Shown here piece by piece: positions 44,255 through 55,109 of a stretch of 64,000 nt of DNA (its first letter is position 1; each line of letters begins with the position of its first letter). A program made the translations under genes and the position numbers. The notes under the pieces were generated by a model, which was not told where the DNA came from, ran no database searches, and was given only the letters and a program-made list of their open reading frames with translations. This DNA is from Lineus longissimus (Eukaryota; Nemertea; Pilidiophora; Heteronemertea; Lineidae), in the NCBI RefSeq assembly GCF_910592395.1, contig NC_088317.1, positions 13,270,001-13,334,000 of the forward strand, in the 5' to 3' direction.

Positions 44255-45509
44255 ATGGCAACAGGATATTTACAAAACACTGATAGAGCAAAAAAGATTC
44301 CACTTGGTTTGAAGGCTGATAGACAACATCACATTATCACTCATAACCCCTCAACTGCTAATCCAAAAGAAACACTGTATGTTAGAATACCTGCATTGAG
44401 AGAGAATACATTTTTTGTACCAACATCTCTTTATTTGTCTGCTGATGTCAACATTTCCGGGGATTCCAAAAACAATGTAGTTAATAACCTCGGTAGAAAC
44501 TTGATATCAAAGATGGTAATTGAGTGGGGAACAGAACAGATATTTGATCTCAACGAATACAGTCATTATTTGACATTTAAAGATTTGTGGTTAACAGAAG
44601 AGGAAAGAAACAATAGGGTGTTTAAAGGTATTCAATCAGACAGTCTGAGGAAGTTAAGATCTGGTGTAACTGGAGCTAATGTCACTGGTGAAACTAGTGA
44701 TGAAAAGACACTTAAGAAAGTGTTTGGTACCAAATACAAGATACCATTCGATTTTGAACTATTCTACGCCCATGCTTCATTTTACAAGTTTCCAATTTCC
44801 GAGGATGTGATTATTGAGATTACATTAGCACCCAAGGAGGAAATAATAGTACAGACATAACTGTAGCCATGAACTACAAACTTGAAAATATCTGTTTTGA
44901 GTATGACACAGTAACTAACAAGATGATTGCAAGTCAACTGAATATCAGATACAACTCTGGATGTTCAATCTTTTATGATTAGGTAGACCATTTCAAGTCA
45001 GTAAATGTTACTTCCAATGAAGCCTTAATAAACGAGAACATTAATTTTCCAAGGATGTCGATTAAAGGCATATTGCTTCTATTCGTGTCTGATTATGTCA
45101 ATGGTTCTAGAATTTCTGAGATGATTGAAAACCCAAATATCACTAAAGTACAGATTACAATAGAGGGTGTTTCTAATCAGGTGTTCCCAGAAGGAATGAG
45201 AATGATTGATCAGTGGGATGAGATCAAGAACCACTTCATGTCTGAGGATTTGAAGAAAACTAATGACTGTTACATGACGATGGAGAAGTATTACGGTGAC
45301 TTGAATCACTACGGGTTGTGGTTGGACTTGAGAACGACAGAAGACAATCGTCTACACGGTTCTGGTAAGAGACTTCAGAACGTAAAGGATGGAATCCAGT
45401 TGTCTCTTAGGAAGAAAGCTGGTAAGAGACCATACAAATGCATATATTCGTTGTTTCTGATTCCCAGGTAAACATCAGTAACTATCAAATAGCATCTTTA
45501 CAGCATTAG
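44255..45509 (+). pseudogene. Polinton major capsid protein (double jelly-roll type)
   Basis: Start at ATG 44255, stop TAG at 45507-45509, ~418 codons ancestrally. Conserved pattern: TLYVRIPALRENTFFVP near the N terminus, LISKMVIEWGT, then FKDLWLTEEERNNRVFKGIQS, and in the C-terminal half MSIKGILLLFVSDYV, LNHYGLWLDLRTT and LHGSGKRLQN. I recognise this as the Polinton major capsid family, related to capsids of large eukaryotic DNA viruses and virophages. Lesions: frameshift near 44840, TAG at 44980-44982 and another frameshift near 45450. The Gypsy element begins 8 bp after the stop. Confidence 0.72.
45483..45499 (+). repeat. Left half of a 17-bp inverted repeat at the capsid gene end
   Basis: TATCAAATAGCATCTTT lies within the last codons of the capsid gene. 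Its exact reverse complement is at 56129-56145. The two halves were ~76 bp apart before the Gypsy insertion and could form a stem around the AGAGCTACGCTCT repeats. Confidence 0.8.
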
Positions 45510-45516
45510 AGCTACG

Positions 45517-46471
45517 TGTAAACCAGTGGATTTGACTTTTGCATTTTGTTGATCCACCCTGTATGTGACTATTCTGTGGCAATGCGCTGCTGCCACCTAT
45601 ACTGTTTTGACTGGTTTAGGAACTACATGTATTGCACGGTCGCTATGGTAACGGTCAGTTTAACTTCGTTAATCAGCTTCCTAAAATCATCGGGTTGCTG
45701 TAATATTTTGAGAATATTACTTGAGGAATTTTAAGTACCTTTTAGGCCTTGATATGAATTTATTTACGTGTGTAAACGACTGGGCACATGGTCGTCTGCT
45801 AATTTCTCCATCTTGGAAGCAAAACAATTTTTCTGAATCTTGAGAAGAAAACTCTCTTTTTACGCATAAATTCACCTTTCCTAAACCTGGTGCCTGACTT
45901 GAGGAACATGAATACCCATGGAATGGACTAGACCCCTTTAGATGATGTTGTGGCTAGTCGGTAATACACAATCGGGGTGATTTTGAGACCACCTCTGGCT
46001 CTGTACCTGTGACCTTGGCTGGCTTTTGCCCAAACAGGCTGGTATTCAGCCTCACTGTCCCTGTCCCACTTCTTGTTTGGTATCTAACTTTGTGTCTGGC
46101 AGGACAGGTTAGCCCTAGGTGATGTCCCGGAGATTCGTGGCCCGTCGTTTACACGGTTAGGCCCAGTTGTAGGCCAAGAGTTAGGTTTGAGAGAGTCCTG
46201 TACATTGTGTAGTGCATCGGCCTGTGCATTGTGAGGCCTGGCCCTGTTATGATTCAGTGTGAACAATAGTTATCCCAGGGAATCCTTGCGTTCTTTTATT
46301 ATCTACCCCATACCCAGACCCGCTCGTTGTGGTTGGCCCCATGGGTATGACGGTCTTAGGACAGCCCCGAACCTGGAGTGTATAGCAATTGTGAGTGAGC
46401 AAAGCCGGAGTGAACTGTGAGACTGGACCCACCCCGCACGGTGGTCGGAGACTGGGCAAGTGCGGGTTACA
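45517..46471 (+). repeat. Gypsy 5' LTR
   Basis: 955 bp, starts TGTAAACCAGTGG and ends GCGGGTTACA. Differences from the 3' LTR include AAACAATTTTTC versus AAACATCTTTTC and one base missing near 45906. Confidence 0.92.
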
Positions 46472-46474
46472 AAT

Positions 46475-46489
46475 TGGCGCCCAACGTGG
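46475..46489 (+). other. Gypsy primer-binding site (tRNA-Lys type)
   Basis: TGGCGCCCAACGTGG begins three bases after the LTR. It matches the first 15 bases of the tRNA-Lys1,2 primer site known from several retroviruses. Confidence 0.85.
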
Positions 46490-46575
46490 TTTTGTTCTCC
46501 TTTCTTTTAAAAAGGGGAGAGATACATGTGTATGTATAGACAAAGTGTATGCAGAGTGCATGTCGTTTTGTTTAT

Positions 46576-46709
46576 GAAACATTGTTTCATCCGTCGTGAG
46601 CTGGGATGCAGAAACCTTGTTTGACGCGTACTATTTTACATTCTGTTTCCAAATTGAAACGTTGTTTCACGCGTAGTTTCTGTCTGTAGGTGATGAGAAA
46701 CATTGTTTC
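46576..46709 (+). repeat. Three GAAACRTTGTTTC palindromes in the Gypsy leader
   Basis: GAAACATTGTTTC occurs at 46576-46588 and 46697-46709, and GAAACGTTGTTTC at 46656-46668. The last two are followed by ACGCG. They are spaced 80 and 41 bp in the leader between primer site and gag. A regulatory or RNA-structure role is possible but untested. Confidence 0.7.
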
Positions 46710-46961
46710 ACGCGAAGATTTTAATCGAGGCCGTGAGAGACGTGCTCTCCTTCTAATCGCTGTTCGTGGAATCTTGCCATCTTTTTCGCGCATACCTGAT
46801 GCTGGTACGACTTATTTTTCCTTTGGAATAGGTAGGTATGGTACTGTATAGCATTTCGATTTTTGTAGAATTGTTGAGCCGTATTTTGACTATTGCGAGT
46901 TGTGACTATACATGCAGGTTGTACATTTACCATGAGGTGTGTGCATTTTGTGGTTTATTGA

Positions 46962-47079
46962 GTGTACCTTGCACAACTGTACATTGTGGCAGTGCATTTA
47001 CAGCACAGTGTAGTATGCATGTGTACCTTGCACAACTGTACATTGTGGCAGTGCATTTACAGCACAGTGTAGTATACAT
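46962..47079 (+). repeat. 59-bp tandem duplication in the Gypsy leader
   Basis: Two near-identical units start at 46962 and 47021 (GTGTACCTTGCACAACTG). Variable-copy leader repeats are common in LTR elements. Confidence 0.88.
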
Positions 47080-47200
47080 GTTTGTAGATTGATGCAGTAT
47101 CAGTGCACATAGTACAGTATTTTGCATAGGGCCTGTGATATTTGCGGCGTATAGTGCATACATTCTTTTTTAGTATCTTTCAGGTATAACCAACTCCAAG

Positions 47201-48295
47201 ATGCCAGGAGGAGGCGCAGGAGGGGGTGTTGTAAACCCCGCAGCCATTCCACTTCCGGCCAGTAGCACAACTGCGGAGGGGAGAGATGAAAGGAATTGGA
47301 CCAGGCGTTTGAAGACCTTTTCGGGGAGAAGAAACCCTGGGAATAACGAACACGACTTCGATGCCTGGGAGTTCGAAATAGAGCAACTTGAGGCGGAGTT
47401 AGACATTGGGGACCATGTGAAAAGGAGGCTAGTGTTTGGAAGCCTCAGTCAACCGGCAGCAGGTCTTGCCCGAGCACTTGGAACAGGCGCCCAAATCGGA
47501 ACGATCGTGAAGGTATTGAAGTCGGCGTACGGGTTTGCGGCGGATGGACACGAGCTGCTGATGCGATTTTACGACAACATCCAGAAGGATGGAGAGCAGC
47601 CCAGTGCATTTTTACAGCGTCTCCAGAGCTTGTTGCGGAAAGTAGTCGATGCCGGGGCAGTAGACTCATCAGTGGAGTTCGCCACTCTCGTCAAGCAGTT
47701 CAAGCGAGGATGTCGCGATGACAAGTTATTACACGCGATGGACTTGATGGGGGACGTACTGACCCACAAGGAGTTTGCCGAACTATTTTGTGCCTTGAAG
47801 GAGGAGGAGCTCCGCCTGAAAGAGAGGGAGTCTCGCTTCAACGAGCCAGAGACAAAGTCCAAGAAGAAGACTGTGTCGGCGCACCAGGCTACTAGTACCA
47901 GCACAGAGGGCCTACCACCCGAGATGGCTGAGCTGTTAACGACAGTTAATGCTTTGCGCTTGTCCGTTGAAGACTTGAAGAAGTCGAGGATTGCTACCGC
48001 TTCCGGTTCTAGCCAGCCACAGGAGAGTCGTGGGAGAGGTCGTGGTTCGACGCGGGACACCAAAGGGAGAGAACCCAGGGGGAACGCCCCGTCTCGGCCG
48101 GCTCGTGGGACCTGCTACAACTGTGGGGAGACCGGACACTTCAAGTCGGAGTGTACCAAGGAGGCTAAGACTACATCAGGAGGACGGAGGAAGCTTTTCT
48201 GCCACCACTGTGGAGAGGACGGCCACAAGCGACAAGACTGTTCAGGCGAGGCGAACCCAACCGTCGTTTTCAAGAAACTCAATTCGGAAAACTAG
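47201..48295 (+). CDS. Gypsy gag
   Basis: 364 codons from ATG 47201. The N-terminal capsid-like region includes FDAWEFEIEQLEAEL and an FLQRLQSLLRKV helix. An Arg/Gly-rich linker precedes two CCHC knuckles, CYNCGETGHFKSEC and CHHCGEDGHKRQDC (near 48112 and 48201), which bind element RNA. The frame is intact. Pro-pol lies in the -1 frame downstream, so expression would need frameshifting or readthrough. Confidence 0.9.
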   Translation: MPGGGAGGGVVNPAAIPLPASSTTAEGRDERNWTRRLKTFSGRRNPGNNEHDFDAWEFEIEQLEAELDIGDHVKRRLVFGSLSQPAAGLARALGTGAQIGTIVKVLKSAYGFAADGHELLMRFYDNIQKDGEQPSAFLQRLQSLLRKVVDAGAVDSSVEFATLVKQFKRGCRDDKLLHAMDLMGDVLTHKEFAELFCALKEEELRLKERESRFNEPETKSKKKTVSAHQATSTSTEGLPPEMAELLTTVNALRLSVEDLKKSRIATASGSSQPQESRGRGRGSTRDTKGREPRGNAPSRPARGTCYNCGETGHFKSECTKEAKTTSGGRRKLFCHHCGEDGHKRQDCSGEANPTVVFKKLNSEN

Positions 48296-48300
48296 GCGCT

Positions 48301-49335
48301 GCCTGTGTTGGGGCCCCAGCACAGGCAGGTGTAAAGCATTGTGGGCCGAAGAAGAATATTATGGTGGACGAGAGGAATTTGTTGTCGAAGATCGTTGGTG
48401 ACCGGTGCGAGACCGAGATTTACGTTGGTGGTAGTCTAGGTTGATGTCTTTTGGATTCTGGATCCCAAGTAAGCACGGTGTCGAAGTCCTTTTTCGACGA
48501 CAATATTTCTTCTCTTGCAGAGATCCAGCCTATAGAGGATATTCTTCAAATCGAGGGTGCTGGCGGCCAGAACGTTCCCTTCCTGGGGTATGTGACGTTA
48601 GACGCGCGATTTCCTGGAGACCCCGCCAGTGACGATGAGGGTATGCCCTGCTTTTTCTTAGTTTGCCCGGACACAGCGTTTTCTTCGAATGTTCCGATCT
48701 TACTTGGGACTAATGTACTTAGTGAATTATGGCCTAACTCAGTGCCACTGTGGGCGGCACCTGAAGTGCGTCGAGTGCATAGTTCCATGCACAATGTGCA
48801 GAAGTTTTGTGATCCTGATAGTGGTAAACTTGGATCGGTTCGAGTTTTTAGTCATCGTGCAACCGTAATCAAGCCCGGAGAGACAATGACAGTACCTGGA
48901 ATTGCTCGTACGCATGGGTCCAAGATGGAGTATCCTGCTGTGGTACAGGAGCCAGAGGATTGCTGTTCACTTCCTGGTGGTTTGATGGTACGAAACACCT
49001 TAGTGACGATGCCTACGTGCGGCAAGGTGCGAGTTAACGTTCATCTCCTGAACGCGTCGGAACGTGATGTTCACATCGCCCCTCGATCAACCCTAGCTGA
49101 CCTCGTTTTGCCAAATTGGACAAGACCGATCGGCGATACTAAGCAACGTGACCACGTATACGCAGCCAGCATGAACACGACGAGGAACCCTACCAGTGTA
49201 TCAACTCGGAAACCTGAAGTAGATGATATTTCCGCGAAGTTCGACTTGGATCACCTTTCCACTGACAAGAGAGAGAGAGCACGGGAGCTGCTGAATGAAT
49301 TTTCGGATGTCTTTTCGACGGGGGGGGGGATTTGA
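48301..49335 (+). pseudogene. Gypsy protease and pol start
   Basis: The aspartic protease motif LLDSGSQVSTVS begins at 48448, directly after an in-frame TGA (48442-48444) that separates it from an upstream stretch (KIVGDRCETEIYVGGSL) in the same frame. LLGTNVLSELWP follows at ~48700. The frame ends at 49335 just after ELLNEFSDVFS, the usual junction to RT. There a 10-base G run (49320-49329) puts the rest of pol in the +1 frame. The run is a probable slippage lesion or sequencing ambiguity. Confidence 0.8.
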
Positions 49336-52300
49336 TGTTGGGTGTACCGATAGAGTGGAGCATCACATTAACCTAACGACTGATGTACCCTTCAAAGAGA
49401 GGTCAAGACCCATTCGCCCGGCCGACTTAGAGGACGCGCGGAAACATATTCAACAGCTACTAGAAGCCAACATCATCAGGGAGTCAACGAGTCCGTATGC
49501 CAGCCCCATCGTGTTGGTGAGGAAGAAGAATGGCGACTTACGACTAACGGTGGACTATAGGAAACTCAATAAGTTAACGGTGCGCGACGCATATGCTCTA
49601 CCGAGAATAGAGGACGCTTTCTCGAAGTTATCTGGGTGCCGTTGGTTTTCAACGATGGATCTCAAGTCGGGATACTACAACGTGAAGATGAAAGATGAAG
49701 ACAAGCCCAAGACTGCCTTCACGTGTCCTCTAGGCTTCTACGAGTTCAACCGCATGCCTCAAGGAGTTACGAATGCCCCTGCAACGTTCCAACGCTTGAT
49801 GGAGAAGTGCTTGGGGACGATGAATCTGGAGTGGGCTTTGGCGTTTCTAGATGATCTTATCGTATTTAGTGCAACGTTCGACGAACATATCCAACGGCTG
49901 CGGCATACTTTGGAACGCTTACGAAGCTTCGGCTTGAAACTCAGTCCAGAGAAGTGTAGTTTCTTCAAACACTCTGTAAGTTACCTAGGTCATGTGATTT
50001 CGGAGGCTGGAGTTCATACGGACCCATCGAAAGTTGAGGCTGTGAAGAATTGGCCCCGCCCTCAGAACATGAAGGAACTGCGTTCACTACTTGGATTTCT
50101 CGGTTATTATCGACGGTTCATAAGAGGTTTCTCTGCAGTCGCGAAACCACTCAACGAATTGCTCCAGGGGTACACTCGTTCCAGTGGCAGCAAGGATAGG
50201 AAGATTTCAGTGGACCATGCCAGAATCAAGAGGCCTTTCGGAAGTCAATGGACCCCGGATTGTGAAGAGGCGTTCCTAACCTTGAAGTCTGCGTTGATAT
50301 CAGCCCCAGTCCTTGCCATAGCTGACCCAACTTTACCATACGAGTTGCACACGGACGCGAGTGGGAGTGGACTTGGAGCGGCCTTATATCAGAGACAGGA
50401 TGGGACGTTACGGCCTGTAGCTTTTGCTAGTCGTGGACTGAGCAGTAGCGAGAAGAATTATCCAGCACACAAGTTGGAGTTTTTAGCCCTGAAGTGGGCT
50501 GTAGTGGATAAACTTAGCGACTATTTATACGGGTCGCAGTTCACCGTACTGACTGACAATAACCTGCTGACTTACGTCATGACAACGGCACATCTTGATG
50601 CTACCGGTCAACGTTGGGTGGCAGCCCTGGCATCGTACGACTTCACCCTGAAGTATATCGCTGGAAAGAAGAACACGGATGCTGATGGTCTCTCCAGAAT
50701 ACCCAGGCACCGTGAGGATGAGCCTGATGATGATTTTGACCTGGAGGCAGCCACTAACACCCTGATTGGAAGGGCAAGACCGATGTATACCGAAGAGCCA
50801 GTACAGGGAGCTTTGAATGCCGTACTTAATGCTAATGGTTTACCCGTGATCCACTGCCTTGCCATGACTGAAACAGCGGTAACCGAACTTGACAATGATG
50901 ACGGTTCCCCACTAGGACTAGCGAGTCTTACTAAGGAACAGCTTGAGGATGCACAGCGAAAAGACAAGTCACTGAATCGACTCAAGGAGATAGTAGAGTC
51001 GGGGACGCCTCTTTCTGCTGCGAGCCGGAGGAGAGAGACACCCGAAGTCCGATCCCTCTTACGTGGATTCAACAACTTCTCGATTGAAAGTGGACTGTTG
51101 TATCGGACGTCCAACCTTGGAGGGAACATGTACAATCGTCTTGTACTTCCACCTACGTTGAAGGAAACAGTGTTCTGTGGAATCCACGACAAGATGGGAC
51201 ATCTTGGCCCGGACAGAGCGATCGCCCTTGCCAAGAAGCGATTCTACTGGGAGAGGATGGAGGATGAGATCAAAGCCTATTGCAAGAGATGTAGGAGGTG
51301 TACACTGCGGAAAGCCACAGATCGTCACCCGGCCCCTTTGAATAGATTGACCTCATCTGGCCCCATGGACTTGGTGTGTATGGATTTTCTGACAGTGGAC
51401 CGAGACCGGAATAACAAGGAGAATTTGCTTGTCATCACGGACCACTTCACAAGGTTCTCAAGAGCTGTTGTGACAAAGAACCAGACGGCGAAGCAGGTTG
51501 CGGAAGTGCTGTGGAAGGATTTTTTCTTGGACTTCGGTTTTCCGGCCCGGTTGCATTCAGATCGTGGAGCTTCATTCACGGGGAAAGTGGTGTCCCAGTT
51601 GAAAGAGATGACAGGAATCAAGTCCTCCTTGACAACCCCTTATCATCCTCAAGGCAATGGTCAATGCGAGCGTTTCAACCGGACTTTGATAGGCATGTTG
51701 GGAACCCTCGAACCAGATGAGAAGGCCAACTGGTCCAGACACGTGAAATTCTTGACGCACGCGTACAATTGTACAACAAACGATGCAACTAGACATTCAC
51801 CTTTCGAGCTTATGTTTGGGAGACAGCCAAGACTGCCCATTGATTGGTTCTTCAACCTGCAGCCTGATGGTGAGGAGAAGTCCTACGACCGCTACGTGGA
51901 GGAGCTGAAGACCAGCCTTAAGAACGCATACGATAAAGCTTCGGCGGCGGCTGGAAAGAACCATACTGCTAACAAGACCCGTCACGACCGGAAGGTGAGA
52001 CGTGCGGCTCTGAGTATCGGCGACAGAGTTCTTGTACGAAACGTAACGATCAGAGGGAGGCACAAGTTGGCTGACGCTTGGTGTCCGGATATATACACGG
52101 TGGTACGTCACGCTAGTGAGGGTTCACCTGTGTACGTGGTACACAGGGAGGACCGGAAGGGACCGGAGAGGACGTTGCATCGCAACCTCTTGCTGCCTTG
52201 TGGGTTTCTTCCTGTGACAGATGTACAACGACCAGTGCCAAAGCCAAGACGAAAGCGGTCCGCAGCAACGTCAGCCCAGCATTCTTCAGACCAGGAAGAC

Positions 52301-52666
52301 TCAGCTCAGCATTCTTCGGACCAGGAAGACCCAGACTTGACTGATACTGCTGATGTGATAGGGACGGCTGGGAATTGGGAATCGGACGACTCCTCAGAGT
52401 ATGATGACCCCCCTCCGACCGTTCAGCATGCCTCAAACATGCAAGGTGATCCTGCAGCAGATGAGGGTTCAGAGGATGAGGTCGTGAGACCCCACCGGCC
52501 GCGGAGAGAGAGGAAGCCTACGCCTAGACTGACCTATGAAAGAGGAGGGAAACAGACTGTCGAATACTTGGCGCAGTTTGCAGAGATTGCTAAGTTTCTA
52601 TCTTCCTGTTCTGGACCTGTACCTGTTCGGCGGTCACGGCAGTCTATGAGCCAGAATTTCATGTAA
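49295..52666 (+). CDS. Gypsy pol: RT, RNase H, integrase
   Basis: 1123 codons open. RT motifs: VDYRKLNKLTV, STMDLKSGYYNV, RMPQGVTNAPATF and the active-site box FLDDLIVF (near 49845). RNase H begins HTDASGSGLGAAL (near 50348). Integrase has the HHCC site (HDKMGHLG..CKRCRRC, near 51185-51300), then D (VCMDFLTVD), D (HSDRGASFTG, near 51555) and E (GQCERFNRTL, near 51664), giving a complete catalytic triad. The C-terminal tail has a duplicated AQHSSDQED segment and acidic linkers. No chromodomain was seen. The true N terminus lies in the preceding frame across the G run. Confidence 0.92.
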   Translation: MNFRMSFRRGGGFDVGCTDRVEHHINLTTDVPFKERSRPIRPADLEDARKHIQQLLEANIIRESTSPYASPIVLVRKKNGDLRLTVDYRKLNKLTVRDAYALPRIEDAFSKLSGCRWFSTMDLKSGYYNVKMKDEDKPKTAFTCPLGFYEFNRMPQGVTNAPATFQRLMEKCLGTMNLEWALAFLDDLIVFSATFDEHIQRLRHTLERLRSFGLKLSPEKCSFFKHSVSYLGHVISEAGVHTDPSKVEAVKNWPRPQNMKELRSLLGFLGYYRRFIRGFSAVAKPLNELLQGYTRSSGSKDRKISVDHARIKRPFGSQWTPDCEEAFLTLKSALISAPVLAIADPTLPYELHTDASGSGLGAALYQRQDGTLRPVAFASRGLSSSEKNYPAHKLEFLALKWAVVDKLSDYLYGSQFTVLTDNNLLTYVMTTAHLDATGQRWVAALASYDFTLKYIAGKKNTDADGLSRIPRHREDEPDDDFDLEAATNTLIGRARPMYTEEPVQGALNAVLNANGLPVIHCLAMTETAVTELDNDDGSPLGLASLTKEQLEDAQRKDKSLNRLKEIVESGTPLSAASRRRETPEVRSLLRGFNNFSIESGLLYRTSNLGGNMYNRLVLPPTLKETVFCGIHDKMGHLGPDRAIALAKKRFYWERMEDEIKAYCKRCRRCTLRKATDRHPAPLNRLTSSGPMDLVCMDFLTVDRDRNNKENLLVITDHFTRFSRAVVTKNQTAKQVAEVLWKDFFLDFGFPARLHSDRGASFTGKVVSQLKEMTGIKSSLTTPYHPQGNGQCERFNRTLIGMLGTLEPDEKANWSRHVKFLTHAYNCTTNDATRHSPFELMFGRQPRLPIDWFFNLQPDGEEKSYDRYVEELKTSLKNAYDKASAAAGKNHTANKTRHDRKVRRAALSIGDRVLVRNVTIRGRHKLADAWCPDIYTVVRHASEGSPVYVVHREDRKGPERTLHRNLLLPCGFLPVTDVQRPVPKPRRKRSAATSAQHSSDQEDSAQHSSDQEDPDLTDTADVIGTAGNWESDDSSEYDDPPPTVQHASNMQGDPAADEGSEDEVVRPHRPRRERKPTPRLTYERGGKQTVEYLAQFAEIAKFLSSCSGPVPVRRSRQSMSQNFM

Positions 52667-55109
52667 TCAACCGATTTTGACACACACCGATTTTGACATT
52701 ACCTTACATTGTATTGTTTTGTATAGCTGTAAATATACTTTCATGTTCGTGTTTTCTATTTCTACTCGTACGACATTACGGAGGTCCTATGTGTATTACA
52801 CATGGTGTTTTGACCTGCCTATTTGTACTATCCTACCCGCGTTGGTAAGGGTTGTTGTGTGTGGAGATGGTAGGAGTGAGAGAAGTGAGCTTTGTGGTGA
52901 AGAATGTTATAGTGAATATGTAGAACCTCCTTTCATTAGGGTGTGAATTCTACCTAGGCCAATATACGTTGGACCAGTGATATGATTTTGGAAAGGATAT
53001 TTCTTAGGGACCATCCTGTAGGATAAATTTAGGATTCAGCAGAATTTTCATAGTTCGTGCAGTGCGCACTTAGGCCCATGGACATAGGCATATAGCGTTG
53101 TAGGCTTACAGATGGGTGATGCGGAGTGAATCTGGTCTCGTGGCGAATTGCGCTGTGTGAAGTGCATGGATTAGTTTTTTTCCTTGTAGGACGAGGATAG
53201 ACTTCATGTAGGCTCAAACTCTACCATAGTTTATATACATGTATGTATAGTGTTTAGGAAATTCCAGAGGAATTTTTTTTTAGGCAGGGTGGAGGATAGT
53301 GAATTCTATGGGTTATGGTACTTTGATAGGGCTAAGGTGTGTTATTAGGAGTTAAATTATTCCATAGGACTACAAGAGTGTTGTAGAATTTACGTAGAGT
53401 AAATCATGCCAAGGAATGTGTGTGAGTGTGTGTATCACCGTAACCCATCTTAGAACCATAGGAGAAGTACCCATGATTGTAGGTAGTGTGTAACCTGTAG
53501 GTTTATGCCAGAATTTTTCGGATAAGCTTAGGATTGACCTGCCCTGCCAGATGCTATTTTTTTTTCTCCATGTTGTCTTAGTGTCGTTGGTGTTCGTGCT
53601 TTCCAAGCCAGGAGCGACCCACCATGTTATTTTTTTTTAATATTAAATGTTCCTTCACGCATTGTCATTGTGCCTTCGGTTATGGCTGGTACGGTTCATG
53701 AGCTTGAGGACCAGTTTGTCCCTGTGGCGTTAATATCGATACTGTGCCGATTTATTCGAACGCTTGAAGAATAGAACTTTGCACATTGCATTAGAAGGAT
53801 TTATAATACCGTGCCGATTTATTCGAACATTTGAAGAATCGAACTTTGCACATTGCATTAGAAGGATAGTCATGGATGCCGAACTGTTTTCTAGGTGCAT
53901 CAGCCACTCCTATTTATCCGTTATCGTTTAATACCTCCTTGCTGCCAGAATTGTCACAGAAGAGAGAACAGCGGACTACGTATCTATTCGTGATGAAGCA
54001 TCCGAGAGAGATGGGATCATGTCGTGAACCACATTGCCCGCATATGGACTGTTATTGTTATACATGTGGTGCTGCCGGCGGTAACCCTGCGAAGGATGAA
54101 CGGAAGTTATATACGTCGTGACGAGATTGCCTTGCTATACGTCTTAACGAGACGGAATAGCTATGAACTTTGGTTAAGCCAGTCATATTCTACACGTAGT
54201 GAATAATATAGCTATGTACGTCTTTACGAGACGGGATAGCCTTTATTCCCTTCCACAAAACTTATATTCGAGACCGCCGTGAGATGTAAAACTTATATTA
54301 GAGACCGCCGTGAGATGCTAAAGTATAAGTCGAATCGTTGCTGTGGGATTGCAGGCGTGTGACATGGGCAGAGGGAGGTGACGATTTATATTAGTAGTAT
54401 TATTGAGTTGGCTGCACCGTCGTTGATTCATCTTGGAGCTGTTGGGTGTGAACGAAACCGAACGGAGTTCTTACTGAACAATTCCGCCGACGCTGATATG
54501 CTTTGGTTGCTGTGCGCGAATGGATGCTGTGAAAAGGAATGACATTTGTCTACATGTAGAACTTTACATTGGCATTTCCGGCACATACCTGGACATTATT
54601 GAGCAGTATACGGAGTCAACTTTTATATACCAGTCATAACCGAGTCCGCACCATGATGTGTTGTTTTTTCTCTACAATTCTTTTCCAAAAAAATCCCCGG
54701 GATACTGTGTTATCCGTTGCATGTTCTTTGATATTATTGAGACTTATAGACATGTGAACTATTTGGCTATTGAGTAATTTTGATGAGATTTATGAGATGT
54801 ATAGATGGTGGGGATTGGGAATTACTAGTAGTTGGTATTGGTATCTGTCTATAATTGGGTTCAGCAGTGAGATATATTTAGTGTTGAGATTATCAGCTGT
54901 CAGTACGGTAATTTTGCTTCTCTCAGTTTCCTCCTCGGTATTCGGCGCGTATGGTATCGGTTCAGGAATTTAACTCAGAGTCGATATGTCCGTGCCGAGT
55001 GCTTGGGATGAGACAGGGTGAGGCTTTGGTTTAGAATTTTCACTGCACAGCGAGTTGTGTGTTGGTGTTTAGGTGAGTCGTGGGCGACTTGTTTTAAGTA
55101 GGGGGAGGA
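52667..55109 (+). other. Long non-coding region between Gypsy pol and 3' LTR
   Basis: No ORF above ~90 codons and no envelope signature. It contains direct repeats: a ~64-bp pair at about 53755-53870 (GTGCCGATTTATTCGAAC..), a 35-bp pair at about 54262-54320 (GAGACCGCCGTGAGATG), and scattered CGTCTTAACGAGACGG-like text. The polypurine tract GGGGGAGGA (55101-55109) abuts the 3' LTR. Confidence 0.75.
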
